Shown: one piece after another, positions 23,274 to 33,041 of the stretch
Layout of the letters: the number at the start of each line of letters is the position of its first letter
Numbering within the stretch: the stretch's first letter is position 1
NCBI GenBank assembly: GCA_028751875.1
Contig: CM054165.1
Span: 24,431,623 to 24,495,622, forward strand
Reading direction: 5' to 3'
Source: Rapana venosa
Lineage: Eukaryota; Mollusca; Gastropoda; Neogastropoda; Muricidae
Length of the DNA: 64,000 nucleotides
The notes under the pieces: model-generated
Seen by the model: only the letters and a program-made list of their open reading frames with translations
What the model was told of the DNA's origin: nothing
Databases searched by the model: none
Position numbers and translations under genes: made by a program

Positions 23274-23428
23274 TAGGGTAAAAACCGAGTCAAGGTAAAC
23301 TGCTTAGTTTTTATATAAAACTATGCAAGTTTTTGGTTCGATGAGGCGAAGCCGAATCGGACCAAAAGTTGCCTGGTTTTGGATAAACAGTAAGTGGTTG
23401 AGCTTGACTCGGCTTTTACCCTATCTCT
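23274..23428 (-). repeat. Right terminal inverted repeat
   Basis: Reverse complement of the left repeat. It starts inside with GGGTAAAAACCGAGTCAAG (23,276-23,294) and ends outside with CTTGACTCGGCTTTTACCC (23,403-23,421) plus TATCTCT. The two words are inverted copies of each other, so each terminal repeat is itself bounded by a 19-bp inverted repeat. Confidence 0.9.
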
Positions 23429-25150
23429 AGTGGGCTTAACCTGGTGGGTGGTGGGCTTAACCTAGTGGGTGGTGGACTTAACCTGGTGGGTGGTGGACTT
23501 AACCTAGTGGGTGCTGGACTTAACCTGGTGGATAGTGGACTTAACCTGGTGGGTGGTGGACTTAACCTAGTGGGTGCTGGACTTAACTGGTGGAAATGGA
23601 CTTTTCTGGTGGGTTGTGGGGCTTTTCCTGGAATGGGGGACTTAACCTGTGGGTGGGGGGTTCCCCGGGTAGTGGACTTAACCCGTGGGTGGTGGACTTA
23701 ACCTAGTGGTAGTGGACTTAACCCAGGGGAGGGGAAATTAACCTTGTGGATGGGACTTAACCCAGTGGGTGGTGGCTTAACTTTGGGGTGGTGGGTTTAA
23801 ACCCGGTGGATGTTTGGGTTAAACCCAGTGATGGTGGGGTTTTAAAATAGTGGATGGGGTTTAACTGTTTTAGTGGACTTAGCCCAGTGGATGTGGTTTA
23901 AAACCCAGTGAATAGTGGACTTAGCCCAGTGGATGGTGGTTTTAACTAGTGGGTGGTGGGGTTAACCTAGTGGAAGTGGGCTTAAACCCAGTGGATAGTG
24001 GTTTTTGCCTAGGGATAGGGGCTTAGCCCAGTGGATAGTGGGTTAGCCTAGGGGGTGGTGGACTTAACCCAGGGATGGTGGGTTTTGCCCAGTGGTAGTG
24101 GACTGCCTAGTGGATAGTGGATTGCCTAGTGGATAGTGGACTTAGCTTTTGGATAGTGGACTTAATGTGGATTGGTCTTAAACCCAGGGGGAGGGTCTTA
24201 GCCCAGTGGTATGGACTTAGCCTATGGAAGTGGGTTTTTCCTTGTGGATAGTGGCCTTAACCCAGTGGTAGTGGTCTTAGCCATGGATAGTGGTCTTGCC
24301 CAGTGGGTAGTGGACTTAGCCTGTGGATGTGGTTAACTTGTGGATAGTGGACTTAACCTGTGGATAGTGGTCTTAACCTAGGGAAAAAGTGCATTAGCCC
24401 AGTGGGGTGGTTTTAAACCTAGTGGGTGGTGGGGTTAAAATAGTGGATAGTGGATTAACTGGGGTGTGGCTAAACCCAGTGGATGGTGGACTTAAACCCA
24501 GTGGATGTGACTAAGCCTAGTGGATGGGGAAATTTAAACCCATGGACAGTGGACTTAAACCCAGTGGATAGTGGGTTAACCCAGTGGATGTGGTCCCTTT
24601 GCCTATGGAAGTGGGGTTAGCCTAGGGGAGGTGGAAAATACCCAGTGGATAGCGGCTTAGCCTATGGAAGTGGATTAACCTATGGATAGGGACTTAGCTA
24701 GTGGTGGTGGTCTTCGCCTAGTGGTAGTGGGCTTAGCCCGTGGAAGTGGATTAAACCTGGTGGTAGGGGCTTGCTAGTGGATAGTGGTCTTCGCCTAGTG
24801 GATATGGGCTTGCCTAGTGGTAGGGGGATTTAAAACCTGGGGTTATGGTTTCCCCTAGTGGATAGGGTCTTAGCCTGTGGATAGTGGACTTAATGGGGTA
24901 GGGCTTAAACCTGGGGTTAGGGGGATTTAACCTAGTGGATGGTGGTTTTCCCCTAGTGGTAGGGGCCCTTAGCCTATGGATAGCGGACTTAACCTGGGGA
25001 TAGCGGATTACCTAGTGGGGTGGATTAACCTAGTGTTTAGTGAACTTACCCTAGTGGATAGGGGGTTAAAACCTTGGGATAGTGGACTTAACCTTGTGGA
25101 TGGGGACTTAATTTTGTGGATGGTGGTCTTAGTGGTGAATCCGGGTTTGA
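23429..25150. repeat. 21-bp minisatellite, right flank of the large element
   Basis: About 80 units; the clearest are at 23,470-23,590 (GGACTTAACCTGGTGG followed by GTGGT, ATAGT or GTGCT, spaced 21 bases). Later units show frequent one- to three-base deletions and homopolymer changes. Seven-codon periodicity keeps short frames open (GGGLNLV repeat), not a gene. It starts directly at the element's right terminal repeat. Confidence 0.92.
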
Positions 25151-26000
25151 CCACGAAACGCCTTTCAAGGATTTTGAGTTAACATCAGACTGACCCCCCT
25201 CCCGAAACCTTTAAAATGAGAAAAGAAACGGGGGGCCCCTTGGGTTTGGGGCCCCCACCGGCCATTCGCACACCGTTCTGTCTATCGGGGTGGGCCCTGT
25301 GTGTTGGTCGAAGGGAAGCGAACTATACCCAAAAACCCCCTGTTGTTGTGTGCTGTCCAGACATCTCCACGACTCGGAAGTGGCTTCTCAGGCGGTGACA
25401 AAGGGTCCCCTCTATGCGAACTCTGACACGGGTAAATCCCGGGTGGAGGAGACTGAACAACGACTAGGAAAACAGTGTTTCGTACCCTGCACAAGGGGCG
25501 TGGCCTGGAGTACGCAGCAGCTGGGTAGTTCGTACTTTACATTTTTTGATCATAGTCTGAAGCTTGGATTCAGTTCTTTCTAGTTCTAGTGGTTGGGGTG
25601 GCTTTTTTTTTTTGAGGTTGGGGGGGGGGGGGGGGGGGGGGGGGGGTGGCGGTAACATCTTCAAGTTGTCCCGAATCGATGTGAACTAACTCTCACGGAT
25701 TGCCAGAAAAAATATAATTCATCAGAGATCCTGGAGTTTGTGTCTGTATTCTTAAAATAGATGCGAATGAATTGGGAACCATAAAACGTAAAATTAATAT
25801 ATGAAAACAAATTTCAATTGAAAACCACGTGTTGAAACCCAGTTTCAGACCCTTTGCAGGCCCACTTTAGGGTGTGGGCAAAACCCAACAAAACAGACAC
25901 AGCCGCTTCCCTCAGTGGCGGGAAACATCACCCAATCCGCAGCCGAGAGTCCCCGAAGTCGGAGGGCAGCCAGGACTGGAAAACGTGGATGGGGTTTTGG
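25151..26000. other. Unassigned sequence before the gap, with poly-G
   Basis: Contains a G run of about 28 bases at 25,619-25,646, a frequent site of assembly difficulty. Short frames on both strands overlap but show no family. Ends at the assembly gap. Confidence 0.5.
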
Positions 26001-26500
26001 NNNNNNNNNNNNNNNNNNNNNNNNNNNNNNNNNNNNNNNNNNNNNNNNNNNNNNNNNNNNNNNNNNNNNNNNNNNNNNNNNNNNNNNNNNNNNNNNNNNN
26101 NNNNNNNNNNNNNNNNNNNNNNNNNNNNNNNNNNNNNNNNNNNNNNNNNNNNNNNNNNNNNNNNNNNNNNNNNNNNNNNNNNNNNNNNNNNNNNNNNNNN
26201 NNNNNNNNNNNNNNNNNNNNNNNNNNNNNNNNNNNNNNNNNNNNNNNNNNNNNNNNNNNNNNNNNNNNNNNNNNNNNNNNNNNNNNNNNNNNNNNNNNNN
26301 NNNNNNNNNNNNNNNNNNNNNNNNNNNNNNNNNNNNNNNNNNNNNNNNNNNNNNNNNNNNNNNNNNNNNNNNNNNNNNNNNNNNNNNNNNNNNNNNNNNN
26401 NNNNNNNNNNNNNNNNNNNNNNNNNNNNNNNNNNNNNNNNNNNNNNNNNNNNNNNNNNNNNNNNNNNNNNNNNNNNNNNNNNNNNNNNNNNNNNNNNNNN
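26001..26500. other. Assembly gap (500 N)
   Basis: Exactly 500 unknown bases, a conventional size for a gap of unknown length. Unique sequence lies left of it and a minisatellite right of it, so the missing part may include more repeat units. Frames spanning it are meaningless. Confidence 1.
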
Positions 26501-26956
26501 TGTTGTGACGGTGTACTGCAATACAATGTGTCTGTTGTTGACGGTGTACTGCAATACAATGTGTCTGTTGTTGACGGTGTACTGCAATACAATGTGTCTG
26601 CTTTGACGGTGTACTGCAATACAATGTGTATTTGTTGACGATGTACTGCAATACAATGTGTCTGTTGTATTTGAACATATTGTAGATAGGGTGTTGACGG
26701 TGTGTTACAACACAATGTGTCTTTGTTGACGATGTACTGCAATACAATGTGTCTGTGTATTTGAACATATTGTAGATAGGCTGTTGACGATGTACTGCAA
26801 TACAATGTGTCTGTGTATTTGAACATATTGTAGATAGGCTGTTGACGGTGTACTGCAATACAATGTGTCTGTTGTATTTGAACATATTGTAGATAGGCTG
26901 TTGACAGTGTACTGCAATACAATGTGCCTGTGTATTTGGACATAACGTAGATAGGG
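26501..26956. repeat. Minisatellite A (33-bp and 58-bp units)
   Basis: Early units are 33 bp (ACGGTGTACT at 26,508, 26,541 and 26,574), containing GCAATACAATGTGTCTGTTG. Later units (for example 26,729 to 26,787) are 58 bp because they add TATTTGAACATATTGTAGAT. Motifs TACAATGTGTCTGTTGTATT and GTAGATAGG are shared with minisatellite B at 27,831-28,460. Confidence 0.93.
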
Positions 26957-27230
26957 GACTGGAAGTGATCTTCAACCTCAAGTTCTGTTCCACTGACTGT
27001 GATCTTGGCAGTGATTGGCTGGGCACTGTTTGTCATGAGTTTTGTCTTCTCGGCACTGATCTCCATGGCGTATTTGGAGGATGTTTCATCCAGGGGGTAC
27101 ACTAGGTTGGCTAGTTCCTGTTCGTTTCCCGCCAGTCCGTCGATGTCACCGGCAAACCTGAGGTTGGTGATTGTCCGCCCTCCAATACTGACTGTGCCAT
27201 TGTGATCTTCAAAGGCATATATTATAATAT
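26957..27230 (-). pseudogene. RTE-type reverse transcriptase, palm fragment
   Basis: The minus strand reads ITNLRFAGDIDGLAGNEQEL then MEISAEKTKLMTN and ITVSGTELEVEDHF in one frame. This is the polymerase palm of an RTE-like non-LTR element, with the active-site block altered (FAGDID where two adjacent aspartates are expected). The following domain is found not downstream of it but in opposite orientation at 27,240-27,815. Upstream RT and endonuclease are absent. Confidence 0.8.
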
Positions 27231-27239
27231 GATAAGGGA

Positions 27240-27815
27240 GCTATTATTACTGAAGAAGGTTCAAAGACCGTAATCTTTGCAAGAGCTGCACAAACAGTAG
27301 CAGCAATGGCGAAGCTCAAGACCATCTGGAAAGACCAAAACATCTCTCTCAGGACCAAAGTTAAGCTACTGCATGCATTGGTCATCTCCACATATCTGTA
27401 TGCATGCAAATACTGGACATTGAATGCAGATCTACAAAGGAGGATCCAGGCTTTGGAGATGAGATGCCTCAGAAGACTCCTTGGCATTTCCTACATGGAC
27501 CACATTACCAACGAGGAAGTCCGACAAACCATCACCCAATAAGTAAAGCACTACGAAGACCTGCTGACCACAGTCAAGAAAAGGAAGTTCAGATGGTATG
27601 GGCATGTGACAAGATCAGATGGGCTCTCCAAAACCATACTGCAATGAACAGTGCAGGGGAAGAAAAGGCGAAGCAGCCCGAGAAAGAAATGGGCAGACAA
27701 CATCACTGAATGGACGGGAAGAGCTTCTCTACAACCCAGGCACTTGCCCGCAACCGCCGCAAATGGAGCCAACTACAGTGCCCCTACAATCCTGGAGGGG
27801 TTATGGGAGCAGATG
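27240..27815 (+). pseudogene. RTE-type reverse transcriptase, C-terminal fragment
   Basis: The plus strand at 27,306-27,542 contains KVKLLHALVISTYLYACKYW, ALEMRCLRRLLGISYMDHIT and NEEVRQTI; after a stop and frame change it continues with KRKFRWYGHVTRSDGL and KKWADNITEWTG. This is the C-terminal region that normally follows the palm segment lying inverted at 26,957-27,230. A related fragment lies at 47,330-47,885. At least one frameshift and in-frame stops show it is dead. Confidence 0.85.
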
Positions 27816-27830
27816 ACAGATGACAGTAGA

Positions 27831-28460
27831 TAGAGTGTTGACGTTGTACGTACAGTATAGTACAATGTGTCTGTTGTATTTGCCATAGTGTAGATAGAGT
27901 GTTGACGTTGTGCGTACAATATAGTACAATGTGTGTGTTGTATTTGCCATAGTATAGATAGAGTGTTGATGTTGTACGTACAGTACAGTACAATGTGTCT
28001 GTTGTATTTGCCATAGTGTAGATAGGGTGTTGACGTTGTACGTACAGTACAGTACAATGTGTCTGTTGTATTTGCCATAGTGTAGATAGAGTGTTGACGT
28101 TGTACGTACAGTACAGTACAATGTGTCTGTTGTATTTGCCATAGTGTAGATAGGGTGTTGATGTTGTACGTACAGTATAGTACAATGTGTCTGTTGTATT
28201 TGCCATAGTGTAGATAGAGTGTTGACGTTGTGCGTACAGTATAGTACAATGTGTCTGTTGTATTTGCCATAGTGTAGATAGAGTGTTGACGTTGTGCGTA
28301 CAGTATAGTACAATGTGTCTGTTGTATTTGCCATAGTGTAGATAGGGTGTTGACGTTGTGCGTACGGGATATTTCAATGTGTCTGTTGTATTTGCCTTTT
28401 TGGTAGTGGGAGTTTTTGACGTTTTTCGTACAGTTTTGGTAAATGTGTCTATTGTTTTTG
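27831..28460. repeat. Minisatellite B (64-bp unit)
   Basis: About nine to ten copies of a 64-bp unit (ACGTTGTACG at 27,841; next copies at 27,905 and 27,969) containing AGTACAATGTGTCTGTTGTA, TTTGCCATAGTGTAGATAG and GTGTTGACG. The final one or two units are strongly degraded. Related to minisatellite A; the two flank the inverted RTE pieces. Confidence 0.93.
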
Positions 28461-30530
28461 GGCCCAATAGTTTGAGTAGTTTAGTAGTTTTTCTTTTTTC
28501 TTCATTATTTGTTTTTTGTTTGCTGTAATTTTGTTTGTTTTTGTTGTAAACCCATCTTTTCAATTTTCTTGTTTTTTCGTTTTTTGGGTTGTTTTTGTTG
28601 TTGTTGTTTTTGGGTTTTTGTTTTTTTTTGGTTTTTTTCTTCTTTTCCTTTTTTCTTCTTTTTCTTTTTCTTTTCTTTTCCCCATCTCGAGTCGTTATAT
28701 CAAAATTATTTTTTTCCAGTATATATATATTTTTTATATTCCTGAATAATTTTGGGTTTTCGTTTTTGTTCCCTTTCTTTGTCTTTTTCCCCCCTTCTTT
28801 CCTTTGGGGCCCTTTTTCCCCTCCTCAAATTTTTCCTTTAGCGCCAATGGACTGGAAAATGATCATTGAAAATTTTCGGGAAACTTGCCCAAAAGGGTTA
28901 GGGGCCCTTTAAATTTAAAAAGAAAAGGAAACAGAGCAAAGCCAAAGGGGAAAACCCAAAATTTTTTTTGAAAAAAGGGCCGGGTTTCGTTTTGAAACCC
29001 TTTTCCAAATAGTTTCAGAGGAATAAACTTAGGTTGCTTTAAAGCTTTTGCCCCCGCATTTCCCTGCTTCCCAGTCTGACCAAAAAAGGGGTTTTAAATT
29101 TTTGTTTTGGATTTTTTTTGACAATCATGTTTTTATCCTTTTTTTGCGTTGCAAACATCGTTACGTGCCCCTTTTTTATAAAAATTTTTCCCCAAGTCTG
29201 AAATCGGGTATGCTGTAAATAATTGTGTGAGGTTTAAAAAATGTGAGGAAACATAGAGGGAAAAAAAATCAAAGACAACCCAGGCATTTCAAAGAAAACA
29301 AAAAATTTTGAAACAGAAATTCATTTCCCTTTATTTTGTTTTTTAATTGGGAATAAAAGGTGAATTTTAGATTGCTCTCAACCAAAAACCCATACCCACC
29401 CACCCCCTTTTTGGGGGGGAAAGGAATGTCCGGGGTTAGAGATTACGCTGGCCAAAAAAAAGGGCCCTGTTTTCCCAAAGCCCCCACTCAGACCCCCGTT
29501 GAAAGGGGGTTTCCCCCAAAAATTAACATCAGTCCCAACTTCGCCCCCCAAAAAAGTGTTCGGATGAGCTATCCCATGGGGTTCCGTGTCCCAAATGCGC
29601 AAAAAATCTTGCACAGGGTTTTTTAAACCCATTTGCATCGTTTTAAAGATTTAGGCCATTTTTTGCGGCGAAAAAATTTTACAAAAGGGCACCCAGGGGG
29701 GACCATGTAAAAAGAACTTGAACACCGTACTCATTTTTCTCGAAATTAAAAGAAATAAAATTTAAAATTAACAAAAAAAAAACCCCAAACACAATCCCTT
29801 ATAAATATTTATCTTTTTTTCCCCTATCGTTTTGTCGGGTCTGTCGTTGTCTGTCTTTTTATTTATTTCTATCAAATTTTTATCTATCCTATCTTTTTCC
29901 TATTAATCTTTAAAATTTTTAAACTTGTATTGGAGGGACAGACAGCCCCCCCCAAACCCACACACGCACCCGCGCACGCAGGCAGCACGCACGCACCCCG
30001 CCCGCACACACACAACCCACACAAAACAAACCCCAACACACCGGGCGGCAGAAAAAGGGTCAACTTTTTATATCTCTAACTGAGGAAAAGGGCTTGACAT
30101 AGAAGTGTTCCCCGCAATTTTTTCTAGGAGTGTTTTCCCTTTATTGTTCTTTTTTTACCTCACGTTACAAAAGTTTCCCTTTTTTTCTTTGGTTGCATGG
30201 CTTTTGTTTTTTGTTTTTGTTGTTTTTTATCATCACAAATGTTTTTTTGGGTTTAGACCCGAAAAAATAAAGATAACTGGGGGGAAAATGACAGGTGGCT
30301 TTTGGGGTTCAGACGCCGACAGACAAAACTTTTTGGTACCATGCTGTTTGGTCTGGTTGGATGATTGTTTTTCGACCGAGTTGCTGAAAGAGTCTCTTTT
30401 GGTTTTTTGTTGGTCGTCCCCTTCCTTTCCGCCTGTTGTCTTTGTTGTTTTTCTTTTTTACCCCGCTTTTTGGAAATAAAGTCACCAGATTTCATTACCC
30501 ACTATCCTTTCTATCTAGTTTTCTCTAAAA
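28461..30530. other. Low-quality AT-rich sequence, no gene recognised
   Basis: Dense homopolymers (runs of 6-11 T or A, C or G runs of 5-9) and a long T-rich stretch at 28,490-28,830. No domain or repeat family is recognised. A CA/CG-rich patch (ACACGCACCCGCGCACGCA) occurs near 29,960. The texture is like the 11-25 kb region and unlike sequence after 31.1 kb. Confidence 0.5.
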
Positions 30531-31020
30531 AAGGTTGTGTGTGTTTTTGTGTGTGTGTTTTGTGTGTGTGTTGTTGTGTGTTGGGGTTTTGGCACTTTTT
30601 GTGTGAGTGGTGTGTGTGTTTTTTGGTTTGCTTTGATGACATTTTTGGTGTGTGTGTTGTTTTCTTTGTTTGGCAAAATGTGTGTGTGGTGTGTGTGTTT
30701 TTTTTTTTTGGGTGTGTTTTGATGCACATTGTTGTGTGTTGTTTGGTTGATGTGTTTTTTGTGTGGGGTGGGTGTTTTTTGGTGTGTGTTTTGTGCTTTG
30801 ATGAAACCTGTGTGGTTTTGTGTGTGTGTGGGGTTTTGGTGTGTGTGTTGGTGTGCTTTGAGCATTTGTGTGTGTGGGGTTTTTGTGTTGGTGATGTGTG
30901 AGTTGGTTTTGCGTGTTTTTGATCCCATATCTGGTGTACGGGGGTATGTTTTGTGAGAGAGGTTGGTGGGTGTGTTTTTTTTTCCAATGTGAATGTGTTT
31001 GTGCGTGTGTGTGTATGTAT
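30531..31020. repeat. Degenerate GT-rich tract
   Basis: Short (GT)n and TTTT blocks separated by words such as GATGACATTTTTGG. Frames across it code Cys/Val/Phe (+) or His/Thr/Lys (-) repeats up to 211 codons; these are compositional. Confidence 0.85.
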
Positions 31021-31099
31021 GTGTGAAACGCGCGTGTTTGGGGTGTATGTGGGGATGAATGTGGGCACGACGCGGCCCGGGTACCCCGCAGAACAAAAA

Positions 31100-31600
31100 C
31101 CCTTGTGTATAATATGTATTTGAGGTTTTGGAGTTTGCAGTCTCACTGTAGGGGTGGCCTTTCTTCCTGTTCTAGCTTGCTGCTCTGTGCATTGTGGGTT
31201 GCCTTCCCAACCCCGAAGTCGGACTACACGTCAGACAAAACTCTGACCTTTGTTGGTGAACCTGGGAGCTGTAGCGGAGGAACAACGATAAAACGACCCC
31301 TGTCCTCACAGCACGTTCATGACTGTCCATCTGCTTGGGTGTCAGGAGGGCAGATAATAGAAAGGGATGTTGGGCAGGATCAGGAGTCACTGCCCTGATG
31401 CTGTGGTCATCAGTGGTGGTGGTGTGCCGTGATGATGATGTTGGTAGGGTTGTCCACCTCGTGGCTGATGCTGGCCTCTTCTGCCTGACCACGATGGTCT
31501 TTCAAAGACTAGTGGTGGCTGTCCGCCTGTCATGAAAGTCGGTGGCTATATTATATATATGCCTGCTGAATTTGCTCTCTCTATCTCTCATGTATGAACG
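31100..31600. other. Unique sequence, no gene recognised
   Basis: Better-quality sequence than upstream. Overlapping 66-106-codon frames occur on both strands, none with a recognisable domain. Confidence 0.5.
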
Positions 31601-31604
31601 CACG

Positions 31605-31775
31605 TAGAAGATCTTGCGAACATGTCAAAGCCTGTTCCGCCTTTGCAAAGAGTAGGCCATTGTGTGCCGGTGGGAACGGATGACAGAATTTACAAAACCG
31701 CATGCACACAGAGACTGGATATGAAAAGAATTTAAGTGCTTATTCCGTTTTCCTCCAATTATGATAATTATAAAA
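31605..31775 (+). mobile_element. SINE-like repeat sharing the LINE 3' tail (copy 2)
   Basis: Contains CCTGTTCCGCCTTTGCAAAG, AGTAGGCCATTGTGTGCCGG, ACAGAATTTACAAAACCGCA and TTAAGTGCTTATTCCG, ending in TCCTCCAATTATGATAATTA and then a trinucleotide tract. The same motif order occurs in reverse complement at 59,085-59,290 and partly at 2,900-3,065. The last ~50 bp resemble the CR1/L2-type LINE 3' end at 40,755-40,810. Confidence 0.7.
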
Positions 31776-31808
31776 ATAGTAGTAGTAGTAGTAGTAGTAG
31801 AGGTAGAG

Positions 31809-31845
<37 letters not shown>

Positions 31846-32050
31846 CGATAATAATAATAAATGATGATGATGATGATGTTGATGATGATGATGTTGATAA
31901 TAATAATACTAGCAGCAACAACAACAATAACAACTATAATCACAACAACGACGACTACGATGATAATATAATAATGATGATGATCGTGATGATAATAATA
32001 ATAATAGTAATAATAATGAAGATGGTGATCATTATGATATGATGATAATA
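31776..32050. repeat. Compound trinucleotide tract (TAG/GAT/AAT)n
   Basis: (TAG)n, (GAT)n, (AAT)n and (AAC)n blocks follow the 3' end of the SINE-like repeat, suggesting growth from its simple-repeat tail. Frames code poly-Val/Asp/Asn or poly-Tyr/Ile only. Confidence 0.95.
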
Positions 32051-32235
32051 GGATAATAATCTGTCTCTGTCTCTCTCCCTGTACCCCTTTTCTCTTCCCC
32101 CCTCTCTATCCCTCTCTCTCTTACTCTCTCCCTTCCTCTCTCCCTCTCTCTATTCCTCTTTCCATATCTCCTTCTTTGTCTCTCCCTCTCTCTCTCCCTC
32201 CCTCTCTCCTTTCCTCTCTCTCTCTACTTCCTCTT
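32051..32235. repeat. CT-rich tract
   Basis: Imperfect (CTCT)n with CCCT interruptions; no coding content. Confidence 0.9.
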
Positions 32236-33040
32236 CCGACGTGTGTAGACGTGTGCTCTTGTGCTCTGGAAAAAATGTTCATTTAATACGGAACCTGTCT
32301 TCCAATATATTCAGTTTTGGACCTGTGGTCCTCTTTCATTATGTGGATTGCACCTGTGCTGTTGGTTTTCTTGTAACGGTGTGTCCTTGTGAGATATTGG
32401 TGAAAAAGTAATATATATTTGTTTTCATTTTGTCACACTGATGTCCATTCACCGTCACAGTTGACTGCCCATGGATAGCCTAGTCGAAATGTTAATCCTT
32501 GACGACACTAATCCTTTGTGGACTGAGTCAGCCAACTGGCTTGTGCTACGATGTGGGATGTCGGGTGTGGCCAGCCACCAAGGTGTGTGTTACAGCATGA
32601 GGTGTGAAGTAATCTCAAGTTCTGGCTCGATGGCTCTCTAGGTCTAGGCTAGGCCTAGGGCCTACCCAATCAGGAGTGATGTGTGTTTGTGTGTGTGTAG
32701 GCCTTCATACTATTGTGCACTAGGCTAGTGCCATCACTAGGCTAGACCTAGTCTGTGTTCACAGCTTTTGATGGCCTTGCTCTAAACCCCCCCCCTCCTC
32801 CTCTTCTTCCTTTAGTCCAAGCCTTCTACCCTTTATGTCACATAGGCCTAGTATTGTTTGATACTTCTCCATGGTCAGATATAATATTATACTGAAGTGT
32901 TCCCTATATTCAAAGATGTGAACTGTGGGACCAGGGGGCCATGGGTTAGAAACAGAACCACCAATCTCCCAGTTTTCGCCCCACTCCATCTTACATCTCT
33001 AATCCCTTTGTCCACCCCCCCCCCCCCCACCCACCCCCAA
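32236..33040. other. Unique or LINE 5' region, with poly-C at 33,018-33,030
   Basis: No gene recognised. It lies directly upstream of LINE ORF1 and may include its 5' untranslated region, but no 5' boundary or target duplication was found. CTAGGCTAG-type short repeats occur at 32,640-32,750. Confidence 0.45.
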
Positions 33041-33041
33041 A

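Larger units (their letters stand above)
11082..23428. mobile_element. Polinton/Maverick-like (adintovirus-like) element, decayed or poorly assembled
   Basis: A 12.3-kb unit bounded by inverted repeats of about 155 bp (11,082-11,236 and 23,274-23,428), both starting AGAGAT on the outward strand. Inside are pieces of family B DNA polymerase (+, about 18.5-20.3 kb) and a retroviral-type integrase (-, about 20.4-21.0 kb). Long terminal repeats, a self-encoded polymerase and an integrase together are known for Polintons/Mavericks, which replicate their own DNA and are usually 15-20 kb. This copy is shorter, and no ATPase, protease or capsid gene could be assigned. Frames break constantly, including at homopolymers. 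A possible 6-bp target duplication TAGTGG (11,076-11,081; 23,428-23,433) is ambiguous because the flanking minisatellite contains the same word. Confidence 0.85.

Noticed and set aside
11082..23428. Classical cut-and-paste transposon or LTR retrovirus for the 12.3-kb unit
   Set aside because: Its terminal repeats are inverted rather than direct, and it has a DNA polymerase rather than a reverse transcriptase; no transposase was recognised.
25845..27102. Long frames spanning 26,001-26,500
   Set aside because: They run through 500 unknown bases and a minisatellite, so they have no meaning as proteins.
30511..31146. Minus-strand 211-codon His/Thr/Lys-rich frame
   Set aside because: It is the complement of a degenerate GT tract; composition explains the lack of stops.
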